Shown here piece after piece: positions 46,001 to 54,628 of a stretch of DNA of 64,000 bases (position 1 is its first letter; each line of letters starts with the position of its first letter). The DNA comes from Paenibacillus sp. JJ-100 (lineage in GTDB: Bacteria; Bacillota; Bacilli; Paenibacillales; Paenibacillaceae), in contig NZ_CAOJCM010000001.1 in the NCBI RefSeq assembly GCF_948329825.1, forward strand, positions 248,001 to 312,000, in the 5' to 3' direction. Position numbers and translations under genes: made by a program. Below the pieces are notes generated by a model, which was not told the origin of the DNA, searched no databases, and worked only from the letters and a program-made list of their open reading frames with translations.

Positions 46001-47005
46001 TTCGACAGCTTGCCCGGACACCGCGCTCAATTGCTCGCCATGTTAGACGAGACGGTGGAGGCTGCACTGAAATGGCGTAAAGAACGTGAAGACTTGCAGA
46101 TTCAGCTCTTTGACTTTGTCGAGACACCAAACTGGGAGATCGAGTATCCTGAAATTCCCCCGTTCTCGGCGAGTCAACAATTGGAGCTGGAGCGAGAATT
46201 GCTTGGCCTGTACCTGTCTGGTCACCCTTTGGATGATTTCGAAGATATTCTGTTATCCAGTGGCGCTGATCGAATCATGGAGTTGACGGAAGCGGCTGAC
46301 GATACGATGGCTGTCGCCGCAGGAATGGTGGTGTCTGTGAAGTCGATTACGACGAAACAAGGCAAGGCTATGGCGTTCATGGAGCTGGAAGACCAGGTCG
46401 AACGCTGTGAAGTGGTTCTCTTTCCCGAGGTATGGCGGCGAAGCCAGCAGCATGTCGGGAAAGGGGAACTGCTCGTCGTGCGTGCCAAGGTGCAGCAGCA
46501 GGACGAAGGGTTTAAGCTGCTGGCTGAGGAAGTGGCGCCGCTGACACCGGCGGCACTGGAACAGCAGCTGCGCAGCCGCGACCGGCGCAGTAAGCCCGGC
46601 AGCGGCAGCGCTCCGCGCCCGGCGCAGGCGGCTTCGCCGCAGCGGCCGGTAGGCGCGGGAGCCGCAGCGCAGCGCAGCAGCGCAGGCGATGATGCTTCCG
46701 CTGCGCGTGCTAGCGGAAGCCGCGGGCCTGCTGCGGCTGGCAGCGCAGCGGGGGCGAGCCGCACGCCACGCGGGGCCGAGCAGCGGGTGTTCGTGAAGCT
46801 CACCCCACAGGCCGAGAAGCCCGAACTGCTGGTGCGACTCAAAGAGCTGCTCCAGCAGCACCCCGGCCCGGTGGCGACGGTGCTCTTCTACGAGCAGCAT
46901 CAGAAGCTGCTCGCCCTGAGCGATGCCTACCGGATCAAACCTTCACCGGCTCTGTTCTCCGAAATGGAGAAAATGCTTGGTGAAGGCACAGTCAAAATTA
47001 AATAA
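43052..47005 (+). CDS. dnaE: DNA polymerase III alpha subunit DnaE
   Basis: Replicative polymerase of the DnaE class, which in Firmicutes extends primers before handing over to PolC. The 1317-residue protein has the PHP domain ([28 protein letters not shown]), the catalytic palm with [16 protein letters not shown] (metal Asp residues near 405-412), [14 protein letters not shown], and EYQEQIM-type finger motifs ([19 protein letters not shown]). The C-terminus has the HhH segment ([29 protein letters not shown]) and an OB domain. It is longer than B. subtilis DnaE because of two insertions: acidic (about 828-918) and Ala/Arg/Ser/Gly-rich (about 1173-1243). ATG 43052 follows AAAGGAAGTAAAAAAC. 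Confidence 0.96.
   Translation: [1317 protein letters not shown]
46561..46790 (+). repeat. GC-rich low-complexity segment in dnaE
   Basis: By hand count, 46561-46740 is about 78% G+C, far above its surroundings, with many GCAGCG/GCGCAG-type repeats. It encodes an Ala/Arg/Ser/Gly/Pro-rich linker between the OB fold and the last domain of DnaE. Confidence 0.8.
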
Positions 47006-47034
47006 AAGCTGAAGGAGACAGACCAACTTCAGCG

Positions 47035-47080
47035 AAGATGTCCGCAGCTCACAGAAGAGGTTGCCGGACATCTTTTTTTT
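47035..47080 (+). terminator. terminator of dnaE
   Basis: AAGATGTCCG (47035-47044) / CGGACATCTT (47065-47074), followed by a run of T. Confidence 0.88.
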
Positions 47081-47258
47081 CTGTACATTATCTAGCGGTA
47101 TCTGGCGATATCTGCGATCTTATCTGGCTTGATCTGGTCGTAGCGACCTTGCTCCATTACATTCGTACATTTTATGAACATTTTGGTAGTTTGTTGCATA
47201 CACTTGAGAACACCGGAGGCCTTGAGATCCTCGGGCGATTGATGCGGGAGGTCGAGAT

Positions 47259-47750
47259 ATGTCCTATGAAATCGTGGAAGCTATGCTGGCCCGGCGGGGG
47301 GTACAGATTGATGCCATCGCTGAAATTGTATATCGTCTGCAAAAAAAGTACCATCCGGAATTGACTATGGACGACTGCGTAACTAGCGTGAAATCCGTTT
47401 TGCAAAAAAGAGAAGTTCAGTATACACTCTACACCGGTATTGCGCTTGATGAGTTAGCGGAGAAGAAATTGTTGCCTCAACCACTGCAAGCGATTATGGA
47501 AGCAGATGAGTCCTTGTACGGGGTGGACGAGACTCTGGCTTTAGGTATAACGCATGTGTATGGCATGATTGGTTTAACCAGTTTCGGCTATCTTGATAAA
47601 GAGAAGATCGGAGTAATTCATGATCTCAATGAACAAAAAGCAGCTGTTCATGTTTTTCTGGATGATCTGGTCGCGGGTCTTGCGGCTGCAGCTTCTGCCC
47701 GGATTGCACATAAAAATATTAAAGCCAAACAATATCTTTCGGAACGATAA
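47259..47750 (+). CDS. pgpA: phosphatidylglycerophosphatase A family protein
   Basis: A 163-residue PgpA/YutG-type protein, expected to dephosphorylate phosphatidylglycerophosphate in phospholipid synthesis. Signatures are RRGVQIDAIAEIVYRLQKKYHP near the start, ALDELAEKKLLPQPLQ in the middle and LGITHVYGMIGLTSFGYLDKEKIGVIHDLN near 105-135. It lacks strong membrane helices, like the Bacillales members. GGGAGGTCGAGAT precedes ATG 47259. It is monocistronic and is followed by a strong terminator. Confidence 0.85.
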   Translation: MSYEIVEAMLARRGVQIDAIAEIVYRLQKKYHPELTMDDCVTSVKSVLQKREVQYTLYTGIALDELAEKKLLPQPLQAIMEADESLYGVDETLALGITHVYGMIGLTSFGYLDKEKIGVIHDLNEQKAAVHVFLDDLVAGLAAAASARIAHKNIKAKQYLSER

Positions 47751-47803
47751 GACCGCGCTTTTTATGTGAGTTTACAGTGTTAATTCGTAACTTGTTTAAT
47801 AAA

Positions 47804-47837
47804 TTCAGGGCAGCTGTAGCTGCCCTGAAAAGTTTTT
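47804..47837 (+). terminator. terminator of pgpA
   Basis: TTCAGGGCAGCT / AGCTGCCCTGAA with a two-base centre, then AAGTTTTT. Confidence 0.85.
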
Positions 47838-48030
47838 AACTACCTGATGATGTCTGCGAATGTAATCAGATAACCATGACCAATTGGCTCACTACGCAGG
47901 TAGCAATGTCCCGAATAATCCGATTTTCTCCCGTAAGGTCTCTAACCCTTTCTTGCAGAAAAAAACGGAGGTATGGTATCATTAGTCCAATATACGGGCT
48001 CTGAACATTAGCTTAGGGGGCGGACAAGGC

Positions 48031-48219
48031 ATGTGGACGGTGATTTACATTGCGCCGACAGCAAAGGTTGCGGACAAAATCAAGACCAAGCTTTCGGAAG
48101 AAGGTTTTCTGGTACAGACCCGTCCCATCAGTTTATCCAAGCAGCAATATGAGATCCGCGTCCCTTCTGGGGAGTTGGAAGAGGTTCAGGAAGTGCTGAA
48201 TAACATTTTACATTCCTGA
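48031..48219 (+). CDS. small DUF2007-like protein
   Basis: A 62-residue protein (WTVIYIAPTAKVADKIKTKLSEEGFLVQTRPI...YEIRVPSGELEEVQEVL) with a ferredoxin-like beta-alpha-beta pattern seen in DUF2007-type putative signal-transducing proteins. It occurs just before accD. ATG 48031 follows TAGGGGGCGGACAAGGC. Function is unknown; I rely on overall pattern and not on a specific motif. Confidence 0.7.
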   Translation: MWTVIYIAPTAKVADKIKTKLSEEGFLVQTRPISLSKQQYEIRVPSGELEEVQEVLNNILHS

Positions 48220-48557
48220 TTCACTGATATTGAAGTGCCTTGGCGGATGACAAAAAAGTACCATGGGTACATAAGGGACTAACCGCGTAAGCGGAGAGAG
48301 GAATCGACTTGCATGTGTATGTGCTGCTGTCCTTCCTTCTTTTTTTGTTAAACGGTTATCGCAGTTAATATTATTCGAGCAGTAGACCTGATTCTTCCCT
48401 AATCCTCAGTGGATGTTTAGTTATGAATGCTGGACAAGGTCTACGGCATTGCATAAGTTATTATCGTAAACGGTTCACCGCAGCATGCAGATCCAGCTGG
48501 ATTTCACAGTGGACAGCAGACTGCGGCCATCAAATCAATGGCTGGAGAGGTGTAGTT
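48220..48557 (+). other. accD leader region
   Basis: Besides the possible leader peptide (48313-48351), it has an inverted repeat GTACC-ATG-GGTAC (48258-48270) and a small hairpin CCGC-GTAA-GCGG (48283-48294) just before the SD-like GGAGAGAGG. No clear sigma-A promoter was picked out. Confidence 0.4.
48313..48351 (+). CDS. possible Cys-rich leader peptide upstream of accDA
   Basis: A 12-codon ORF, MCMCCCPSFFFC, begins about 11 bases after GGAGAGAGG. Five of 12 residues are Cys, three of them consecutive. Its end is a T-rich run (TTCTTTTTTTGTT), and AGGAA upstream can pair with TTCCT inside the ORF, an attenuator-like arrangement. It could be chance; no protein evidence exists. Confidence 0.25.
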   Translation: MCMCCCPSFFFC

Positions 48558-49451
48558 GTGTTCAAAGATATATTCCAGAAGAAACGGAAGTACGCTACCA
48601 TACCTTCCGAGCGTGCAATTCCAGGTGAGCGTCAGGAAGCAGTAGAGCGTCCAAAACGAGAAATACCTGAAGGACTTATGAACAAGTGCAGTAAGTGTGG
48701 CACGATTCAATATAGCAAGGAATTAGAGAAAAACCTGAAAGTATGTCCTGCTTGTGGCTACCATATGCGCCTCAACGCCATGGAGCGTATTGCGATGGTG
48801 CTGGATGAAGAAGGTTTTGTTGAGCATGATGCCGATATGGTTTCGGTTGATCCTCTTGGCTTTCCGGGATATAGTAGCAAGCTAGAGCAGCAGCGACTGA
48901 AATCAGGTCTGAAGGAAGCGGTTATTACCGGAGAAGGCACCATTGAAGGGCTGCCTGTTGTAGTCGCTGTAATGAGCTTTGATTTCTTCACAGGTAGTAT
49001 GGGTTCCGTTGTAGGGGAAAAAATTACTCGTGCGGTTGAACATGCCATTGAGAAGAAACTACCTTTGATTATCTTTTCGACTTCAGGTGGTGCACGGATG
49101 CAGGAGAGCATTCTGAGCCTGATGCAAATGGCCAAGACAAGTGCAGCTTTAGCTCGGTTGGACGAGCAAGGTGGATTATATATCTCTGTGATCACCGACC
49201 CGACAACAGGAGGCGTATCGGCTAGTTTCGCGAGTCTGGGCGATATTAATATCGCTGAGCCTGGTGCTGTTTTTGGTTTTGCAGGGAGAATTGTTATTGA
49301 GCAAACAATCCGTCAGAAGTTGCCTGATGATTTCCAGACCGCAGAATTCAACCTTCAGCATGGTCAGCTGGATATGGTTGTTCACCGGAAAGAACTTCGG
49401 GCAACCCTTGGCAAGCTTCTCGATATGCATAGTGAAAAGGGAGGGGTCTAG
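48558..49451 (+). CDS. accD: acetyl-CoA carboxylase carboxyltransferase, beta subunit
   Basis: Beta subunit of the carboxyltransferase that makes malonyl-CoA for fatty acid synthesis. The 297-residue protein starts [17 protein letters not shown], has a zinc ribbon CSKC...CPAC at about residues 43-65, then the crotonase-fold domain with [11 protein letters not shown] and [16 protein letters not shown]. The open frame extends to 48423, but GTG 48558 with GGAGAGG upstream gives the family-typical N-terminus. It abuts accA with no gap. Confidence 0.96.
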   Translation: MFKDIFQKKRKYATIPSERAIPGERQEAVERPKREIPEGLMNKCSKCGTIQYSKELEKNLKVCPACGYHMRLNAMERIAMVLDEEGFVEHDADMVSVDPLGFPGYSSKLEQQRLKSGLKEAVITGEGTIEGLPVVVAVMSFDFFTGSMGSVVGEKITRAVEHAIEKKLPLIIFSTSGGARMQESILSLMQMAKTSAALARLDEQGGLYISVITDPTTGGVSASFASLGDINIAEPGAVFGFAGRIVIEQTIRQKLPDDFQTAEFNLQHGQLDMVVHRKELRATLGKLLDMHSEKGGV

Positions 49452-50501
49452 ATGGCGGGGAGTTTGCCATATGAAGCGCCTCTAATTGAGATGCGCAAAA
49501 AAATTGAGGAACTCGTTCAGTTCGGACAAGAAAAGGGAATTGACTTCACCGAAGAGATTGCCCGTCTGGAAGAACGGTATCATAGACTGGAAGAAGAGAT
49601 TTACACCGGCATTACGGCAGCTCAGAAGATGCATCTGGCTCGTCACCAGCAACGGCCTACAGCGCTGGATTTGATTGAGCTAATTTTTACAGACTTCATC
49701 GAACTGCATGGTGATCGTATGTTTGGCGATGATCTTGCTGTTGTGGGTGGACTTGCTAAGTTGAATGGACAAACGGTAACGGTTATCGGACAACAGCGCG
49801 GGAAGGATACTAAGGATAACATCGCTCGTTTTTTTGGGAGTGCTCACCCCGAAGGGTTCCGTAAAGGATTGCGTTTGATGAAGCAGGCTGATAAATTTGG
49901 CCGCCCAATAATTACGTTTATTGATACTAAAGGAGCGTATCCGGGTAATACTGCAGAAGAGAGAGGTCAATCGGAAGCGATTGCTCGTAACCTGTTGGAA
50001 ATGGCTAAACTCTCGGTTCCTGTCATTGTTGTTGTTATCGGTGAAGGTGGAAGTGGTGGTGCACTGGCTATGGCTGTAGGTAATCGTGTGCTTATGCTTG
50101 AGCATGCCATCTACTCGGCGATCTCTCCTAACGGTGCCGCTTCAATTCTTTGGAAAGATGCATCCAAGGCGGATCAAGCGGCTGAAGCGATGAAAATTAC
50201 GGCAAAAGATCTGTTGGAGATGGAAGTGATTGAAGAGATCATTCCTGAACCGCGTGGTGGAGCTCACCGGGATTATAATGAAGCTGCGGCAGCGATTTCC
50301 GAAGCTCTGATTCGTCATTTGCATGAGATGAAAGGGTGGAGCGCGGATCAGCTTAAGCAAGACCGTTATGAAAAGTTCCGTAAGATCGGATCAGTGACAT
50401 TCGAAGCACCAATGACGGATTCAGAACCTGTAGAAGAAGTATCGGCGCCAAAAGCAGAGCCAGAATCCGTTCAGGTCGAAGCTTCGGAACAGCCACTTTA
50501 A
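49452..50501 (+). CDS. accA: acetyl-CoA carboxylase carboxyltransferase, alpha subunit
   Basis: Alpha subunit pairing with AccD. The 349-residue protein has an N-terminal helical part ([17 protein letters not shown]), [33 protein letters not shown] and [13 protein letters not shown], the carboxyltransferase motifs. An acidic Glu/Pro/Ser/Val tail of about 30 residues at the C-terminus exceeds the usual AccA length (about 320-325). It begins immediately after accD (ATG 49452). Confidence 0.96.
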   Translation: MAGSLPYEAPLIEMRKKIEELVQFGQEKGIDFTEEIARLEERYHRLEEEIYTGITAAQKMHLARHQQRPTALDLIELIFTDFIELHGDRMFGDDLAVVGGLAKLNGQTVTVIGQQRGKDTKDNIARFFGSAHPEGFRKGLRLMKQADKFGRPIITFIDTKGAYPGNTAEERGQSEAIARNLLEMAKLSVPVIVVVIGEGGSGGALAMAVGNRVLMLEHAIYSAISPNGAASILWKDASKADQAAEAMKITAKDLLEMEVIEEIIPEPRGGAHRDYNEAAAAISEALIRHLHEMKGWSADQLKQDRYEKFRKIGSVTFEAPMTDSEPVEEVSAPKAEPESVQVEASEQPL

Positions 50502-50553
50502 ACAACGATAACGAGAAAAATGTCGGGAAATGCAGAAATGTGTGACGAATTTC

Positions 50554-50577
50554 CTATACAAATGATCAAAAGTATAG
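50554..50577. promoter_or_regulatory. 24-bp dyad upstream of pyk
   Basis: CTATAC (50554-50559) and GTATAG (50572-50577) flank a near-symmetric TGATCA centre. It lies about 75 bp before the pyk start. It may be an operator; the protein is unknown. Confidence 0.3.
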
Positions 50578-50647
50578 TAAATTAAGTAGTTGGAAAAAGA
50601 AAAATAGAGATATAAAGTTAGACCTTTAAAATCGGAGGAAACCCAAA

Positions 50648-52075
50648 ATGCGCAAAACGAAAATTGTATGTACGATTGGTCCATCCAGTGAATCCCTGGA
50701 GAATACCAAGAAACTGATTATGGCAGGCATGAACGTAGCCCGTCTGAACTTCTCCCACGGTGATTTCGATGAGCACGGCGGACGAATCAAAGCGATTCGC
50801 CAAGCATGTGAAGAGCTGAACAAAACCGTAGCAATCCTGCTGGACACCAAAGGACCGGAAATTCGGACAGGTAAACTCGAAGTGGAACCGATTGAACTGG
50901 TTCAGGACGAGTACATCACTTTGACTACAGAAGAAATTCTGGGAACCAAAGATCGTCTTTCCATTACGTATGCTGATCTTCCTAAAGATGTGCAAGTAGG
51001 ATCTACAATTCTGATCGACGACGGTCTGATCGGACTAACTGTGGTGGAAGTACAGGGCACTGAGATCAAATGCCGCATCGTTAACGGTGGTACGATCAAA
51101 AGCAAAAAAGGTGTTAACGTTCCAGGTGTTGCGATCTCCCTGCCAGGTATCACTGAAAAAGACGCTAACGATATCGTGTTTGGTATCGAGCAAGGTGTAG
51201 ACTTCATCGCAGCTTCTTTCGTACGTAAAGCAAGCGACGTGCTTGAAATTCGTGAATTGCTGGAGAAACATAATGCAGGTCACATCCAAATCATCTCCAA
51301 AATCGAAAACCAGCAAGGTGTGGACAACCTGGACGAAATTCTTGAAGTGTCTGACGGCCTGATGGTTGCTCGTGGAGACCTTGGTGTAGAGATTCCTGCA
51401 GAAGAAGTACCACTGGTACAAAAACGCATGATTGAAAAATGTAATGTTGCTGGTAAACCAGTTATCACAGCTACTCAAATGTTGGATTCTATGCAGCGTA
51501 ACCCGCGTCCGACTCGTGCGGAAGCCAGTGACGTAGCAAACGCAATCTTTGATGGTACAGATGCAATCATGTTGTCTGGTGAGACTGCAGCTGGTAAATA
51601 TCCAGTAGAGTCCGTGCTGACGATGTCCCGTATCGCAGAAAAAGCAGAATCTGCTCTGCCTTACCAAGAACTGTATCTGAAACAACGTGTTGCACAACAA
51701 ACTACGGTTACTGAAGCAATCAGTCAATCTGTTGCTCTGTCCGCTCAAGATTTGAACGCGAAAGCGATCATCACATCCACGGAATCCGGACATACAGCAC
51801 GCATGGTCTCCAAGTACCGTCCAGAAGCTCCAATCATCGCAGTGACGACTGAAGACAGAACATCCCGTCGTCTGGCTCTGGCATGGGGTGTAACTCCAGT
51901 CAAAGGCAGATTGGTTGATTCTACGGATGCTTTGTTCGAGAATGCCATTGAAGGCGGCATCAAAACGGGTCTGGTTAAAGAAGGAGATTTGGTTGTGATT
52001 ACAGCCGGTATCCCTCTGGGCCGTTCCGGTTCTACGAACTTGATTAAGGTTAGCCAGATCCCTAACAAGGCTTAA
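50648..52075 (+). CDS. pyk: pyruvate kinase
   Basis: Glycolytic enzyme converting PEP and ADP to pyruvate and ATP. The 475-residue protein has [33 protein letters not shown], the conserved [12 protein letters not shown] and ATQMLDSM near 240-280, and [19 protein letters not shown]. It ends after the C-terminal allosteric domain ([11 protein letters not shown]), so it lacks the extra C-terminal PEP-utiliser-like domain of the 585-residue B. subtilis Pyk. pfkA, which separates accA from pyk in B. subtilis, is absent here. ATG 50648 follows ATCGGAGGAAACCCAAA. Confidence 0.97.
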   Translation: MRKTKIVCTIGPSSESLENTKKLIMAGMNVARLNFSHGDFDEHGGRIKAIRQACEELNKTVAILLDTKGPEIRTGKLEVEPIELVQDEYITLTTEEILGTKDRLSITYADLPKDVQVGSTILIDDGLIGLTVVEVQGTEIKCRIVNGGTIKSKKGVNVPGVAISLPGITEKDANDIVFGIEQGVDFIAASFVRKASDVLEIRELLEKHNAGHIQIISKIENQQGVDNLDEILEVSDGLMVARGDLGVEIPAEEVPLVQKRMIEKCNVAGKPVITATQMLDSMQRNPRPTRAEASDVANAIFDGTDAIMLSGETAAGKYPVESVLTMSRIAEKAESALPYQELYLKQRVAQQTTVTEAISQSVALSAQDLNAKAIITSTESGHTARMVSKYRPEAPIIAVTTEDRTSRRLALAWGVTPVKGRLVDSTDALFENAIEGGIKTGLVKEGDLVVITAGIPLGRSGSTNLIKVSQIPNKA

Positions 52076-52104
52076 TCTAGGTGGACCATTTAGAAAGTAA
52101 CAGG

Positions 52105-52144
52105 AAAAAAGCAATGGGGCTTTATGAACCCGTTGCTTTTTTTT
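52105..52144 (+). terminator. terminator of pyk
   Basis: AAAAAAGCAATGGG / CCCGTTGCTTTTTT with a 10-nt loop and an eight-T run. Confidence 0.9.
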
Positions 52145-52208
52145 CCATCTTCATGACACATTTACGTCATTGATTGCGTATCATTGGTAAAGCCAAGGAG
52201 GGAAGTAC

Positions 52209-52715
52209 ATGCAAAAAGAGGGTAATAGTAACTGGTACACAGCTTGTCTTCGTGTGCGTTATCAGGAGAGTGACCAGATGGGTGTCGTTTATCATGCAAA
52301 CTACCTAAACTGGTTTGAGATCGGACGTACTGAGATGATTCGCCAAATGGGGTATACATATCGTAAAATGGAAGAGCAGGGACTGCTTCTTCCTGTAACT
52401 GGTCTGGATGTGAAGTATCACAAACCGGCAAGGTACGATGATGAGATTATGGTCTTTACTCGAATCACTGCTTTCAGCGGTCTACGTCTGAGTTACGAGT
52501 ACGACATACGACGCATGTTTGAAGCACCTGAAGTTTCACTTGGGATGGAAAAACAGTTGTGGACACAAGACGAATCACTCCCTGGTGAACGATTGGTAAC
52601 AGGCTCTACCCAGCATGTATGGGTGAATGCAGACTGGAAGCCGGTCAGACTGGATAAGACAGCCTCTGAACTATACGACATACTTGAAAAGGTGTGGCTT
52701 TCAGGAAAGGAGTAA
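52209..52715 (+). CDS. acyl-CoA thioesterase, YbgC/4-HBT hotdog family
   Basis: A 168-residue single hotdog-domain thioesterase. The signature RVRYQESDQMGVVYHANYLNWFEIGRTEM (about residues 15-44) contains the catalytic Asp of the 4-hydroxybenzoyl-CoA thioesterase type. KYHKPARYDDEI follows. It hydrolyses acyl-CoA or acyl-ACP; the substrate is unknown. It lies seven bases before fxsA with AAAGGAG in its last codons serving fxsA, so they are co-transcribed. ATG 52209 follows CAAGGAGGGAAGTAC. Confidence 0.88.
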   Translation: MQKEGNSNWYTACLRVRYQESDQMGVVYHANYLNWFEIGRTEMIRQMGYTYRKMEEQGLLLPVTGLDVKYHKPARYDDEIMVFTRITAFSGLRLSYEYDIRRMFEAPEVSLGMEKQLWTQDESLPGERLVTGSTQHVWVNADWKPVRLDKTASELYDILEKVWLSGKE

Positions 52716-52722
52716 CAGATCA

Positions 52723-53121
52723 ATGCGGAAATGGATGTGGGCTTTACTATTAATCATTCCAGTTATCGAGTTGTTCGGTTTCATTTTGATAAGTGACCGG
52801 ATCGGGGCTGGAAAAACCTTGCTTCTCATGATTCTCACGTCCTTAATTGGTATAGCCATGTTGCAATTCGAAGGGCGAAAAGTGTTACTGGATGCCAAGC
52901 AGGAAATGGAACGCGGTAAAGTACCTGGGCGGAAAATGGTTGATGGTCTTTTTGTTTTTGTCGGTGGTTTTCTTCTCTTAATACCTGGTTTCGTAACCGA
53001 CCTGATCGGTTTTACGCTTGTATTCCCGTTAACACGTCCGGTATATCGATTGTTTTTCTTAGGCTGGCTAGAGAAAAAAATGAGAAACGGCAGCATTACA
53101 TTTTATCGCCGTCCGAAATAA
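52723..53121 (+). CDS. fxsA: FxsA family membrane protein
   Basis: A 132-residue cytoplasmic-membrane protein of the FxsA family (E. coli FxsA eases phage T7 exclusion by the F factor; the ordinary role is unknown). It has three hydrophobic segments: ALLLIIPVIELFGFILI, TLLLMILTSLIGIAML and GGFLLLIPGFVTDLIGFTLVFP, the last being diagnostic. ATG 52723 follows GGAAAGGAGTAACAGATCA. In Bacillales this gene lies between pyk and citZ, as here. Confidence 0.93.
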   Translation: MRKWMWALLLIIPVIELFGFILISDRIGAGKTLLLMILTSLIGIAMLQFEGRKVLLDAKQEMERGKVPGRKMVDGLFVFVGGFLLLIPGFVTDLIGFTLVFPLTRPVYRLFFLGWLEKKMRNGSITFYRRPK

Positions 53122-53134
53122 AGAACATATAACT

Positions 53135-53190
53135 TCACACAAAAGCTCCGTTCTGCAGACTATCCTGCTTGAACGGAGCTTTTGTGTGGA
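53135..53190. terminator. long bidirectional terminator between fxsA and ytvI
   Basis: An 18-bp stem (53135-53153 / 53171-53190) containing AAAAGCTCCGTTC / GAACGGAGCTTTT. A and T tracts on both arms serve both convergent genes. Confidence 0.9.
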
Positions 53191-53276
53191 GAAATAAAAC
53201 GCAAGAACAAAATGAGAAGAATGAAGACCCGACTCATTACTGGTTCAAACAACGGAAGAACTCGGTGTTTCAACAC

Positions 53277-54395
53277 TCATCGGACTCTTCCGTTGATTAT
53301 ATATGTCCTCAAGTCACGTAGTACATTAGCCCGATTAAAGGCATCAAGAATAACGAGACTGACCGGACCGATAATGAGTCCAAGTACTCCAAACAGTTTC
53401 AAACCAACGAACATACCAACCAAGGTAGCGAGAGGGTCGAGCCCTACGCTGCTCGCAAGTACTTTTGGTTCAATAATCTGACGAGCGACAAGTAAGATGA
53501 GATAAATGACACTAATGCCGATACCCAGATAGAGATCTCCATTCATGAATAAATACGCTGCCCAAGGAACCATAACCAGACCGACACCGAGGTAAGGGAG
53601 CAGGTCGACAAGCCCGATGATTAGAGCGATTGTAAAGGCTGATTTGACTTGAAGAATCAATAATCCGATCATCACGAACAGAGCAGTTATCGAGATCATG
53701 ATCAGCTGCGCCCGTACATAACCGAACAGAGCTTTCTTGAGATCATTCCATATGTCAGAGATCGGCTTGCGAACTGAGGAAGGAACCCAGCCAGAGACCG
53801 TGATGCTGTGACGCGTCCAGCCTTTGCTAATGAAAAAGGTAGATAGCAACACGACTATTAGAACAGCCCCCATATTGGGCAGTGAAGTCAGAAAATTCAG
53901 AATAAAATTGAAAAACCCTGTTACAAGGTCAGTTACAGCCGTTCCTACAGTTTCGGTTGTTTTACTAATGTTGCTGTTGATGGTTTCCTGATAATTAGGA
54001 TTTTCTTTGTAAAAATCATTAATCTGTGTGATCAGACTCTGAATCGTATCGTTCTGCGTCCAGCGTACGAATGTTTCTTTGATTTCATCGACATGCAGAT
54101 CAAAGCTGGTTGTCAGTGAAATGACTTCCTTCACCATGCGGGTGACGGCCGCAGACAAGATGACTACAATTGCGCCAAAATATAATATGAGGGACAAGGT
54201 CACTGCCAGCCAGCGCGGAAAACGGAGTCTGTTTTGCAACAGTTTCACGAGAGGATTCATCGCATAAGCGATGATCCAGGCAATCACAAATGGGTACAAC
54301 AGCGGAAACAGCAGATATATCGCAACAGTAATCAGAATGGCACAGATCATAACCCACAGACCCCGAAGCAGACGTTTAAGGATGATTCTATCCAA
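53277..54395 (-). CDS. ytvI: sporulation integral membrane protein YtvI (AI-2E transporter family)
   Basis: A 372-residue polytopic protein of the AI-2E/PerM superfamily. Membrane segments lie at about 8-40, 58-85, 155-180 and 210-330. RLPRWLAVTLSLILYFGAIVVI-type and LPYLGVGLVMVPWAAYLFMNG and PKVLASSVGLDPLATLVGMFVGLKLFGVLGLIIGPV segments are family hallmarks. Its position between fxsA and citZ matches B. subtilis ytvI, a sporulation membrane protein, though here it is on the opposite strand to citZ. The start TTG 54395 has AAAGGAG eight bases upstream. The transported substrate is unknown. Confidence 0.9.
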   Translation of the reverse strand: MDRIILKRLLRGLWVMICAILITVAIYLLFPLLYPFVIAWIIAYAMNPLVKLLQNRLRFPRWLAVTLSLILYFGAIVVILSAAVTRMVKEVISLTTSFDLHVDEIKETFVRWTQNDTIQSLITQINDFYKENPNYQETINSNISKTTETVGTAVTDLVTGFFNFILNFLTSLPNMGAVLIVVLLSTFFISKGWTRHSITVSGWVPSSVRKPISDIWNDLKKALFGYVRAQLIMISITALFVMIGLLILQVKSAFTIALIIGLVDLLPYLGVGLVMVPWAAYLFMNGDLYLGIGISVIYLILLVARQIIEPKVLASSVGLDPLATLVGMFVGLKLFGVLGLIIGPVSLVILDAFNRANVLRDLRTYIINGRVR

Positions 54396-54606
54396 ATATC
54401 AACTCTCCTTTATTCAAGAGCTTATCTTAATTAATATAGAGCAATTAAAAGCTTTTGAAACGTAAAGGAGTATACTTGATACGGCGTGCCAGGCCACAGC
54501 GTGGTTCGCATCATCTAGCTAGAGTATGCCTGAGGTTGATAAATTAGAGCGATCATTTATGGTTACCCTGAATTGTGTAATACACATTAAATGTCAACCA
54601 TGTTTT

Positions 54607-54620
54607 TGTAAAGGTTTTCA
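54607..54620 (+). promoter_or_regulatory. cre-like site (CcpA) upstream of citZ
   Basis: TGTAAAGGTTTTCA matches TGWAANCGNTNWCA except for G in place of the central C. It lies about 60 bp upstream of the promoter's -35. Confidence 0.4.
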
Positions 54621-54628
54621 AAAATGCT

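Noticed and set aside
46222..46900. Two long open frames antisense to the GC-rich part of dnaE
   Set aside because: Created by the GC-rich low-complexity segment. The products are Ala/Arg/Ser-rich with no motif, and dnaE is clearly the real gene.
47038..47364. 108-codon frame before and over pgpA
   Set aside because: It begins in the dnaE terminator and overlaps the start of pgpA in another frame.
48258..48270. GTACC-N3-GGTAC upstream of accD as a FapR operator
   Set aside because: Only partly like the FapR box (TTAGTACC...); flanking bases do not match, and accDA is not a known FapR target in B. subtilis.
51035..52114. 359-codon open frame antisense to pyk
   Set aside because: Strongly biased codon use of pyk leaves the opposite frame open. 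The antisense product is Cys/Phe/His-rich nonsense without a family or good RBS.
53182..53481. 99-codon plus-strand frame over the 3' end of ytvI
   Set aside because: Overlaps the terminator and the ytvI coding region; no RBS and no family.
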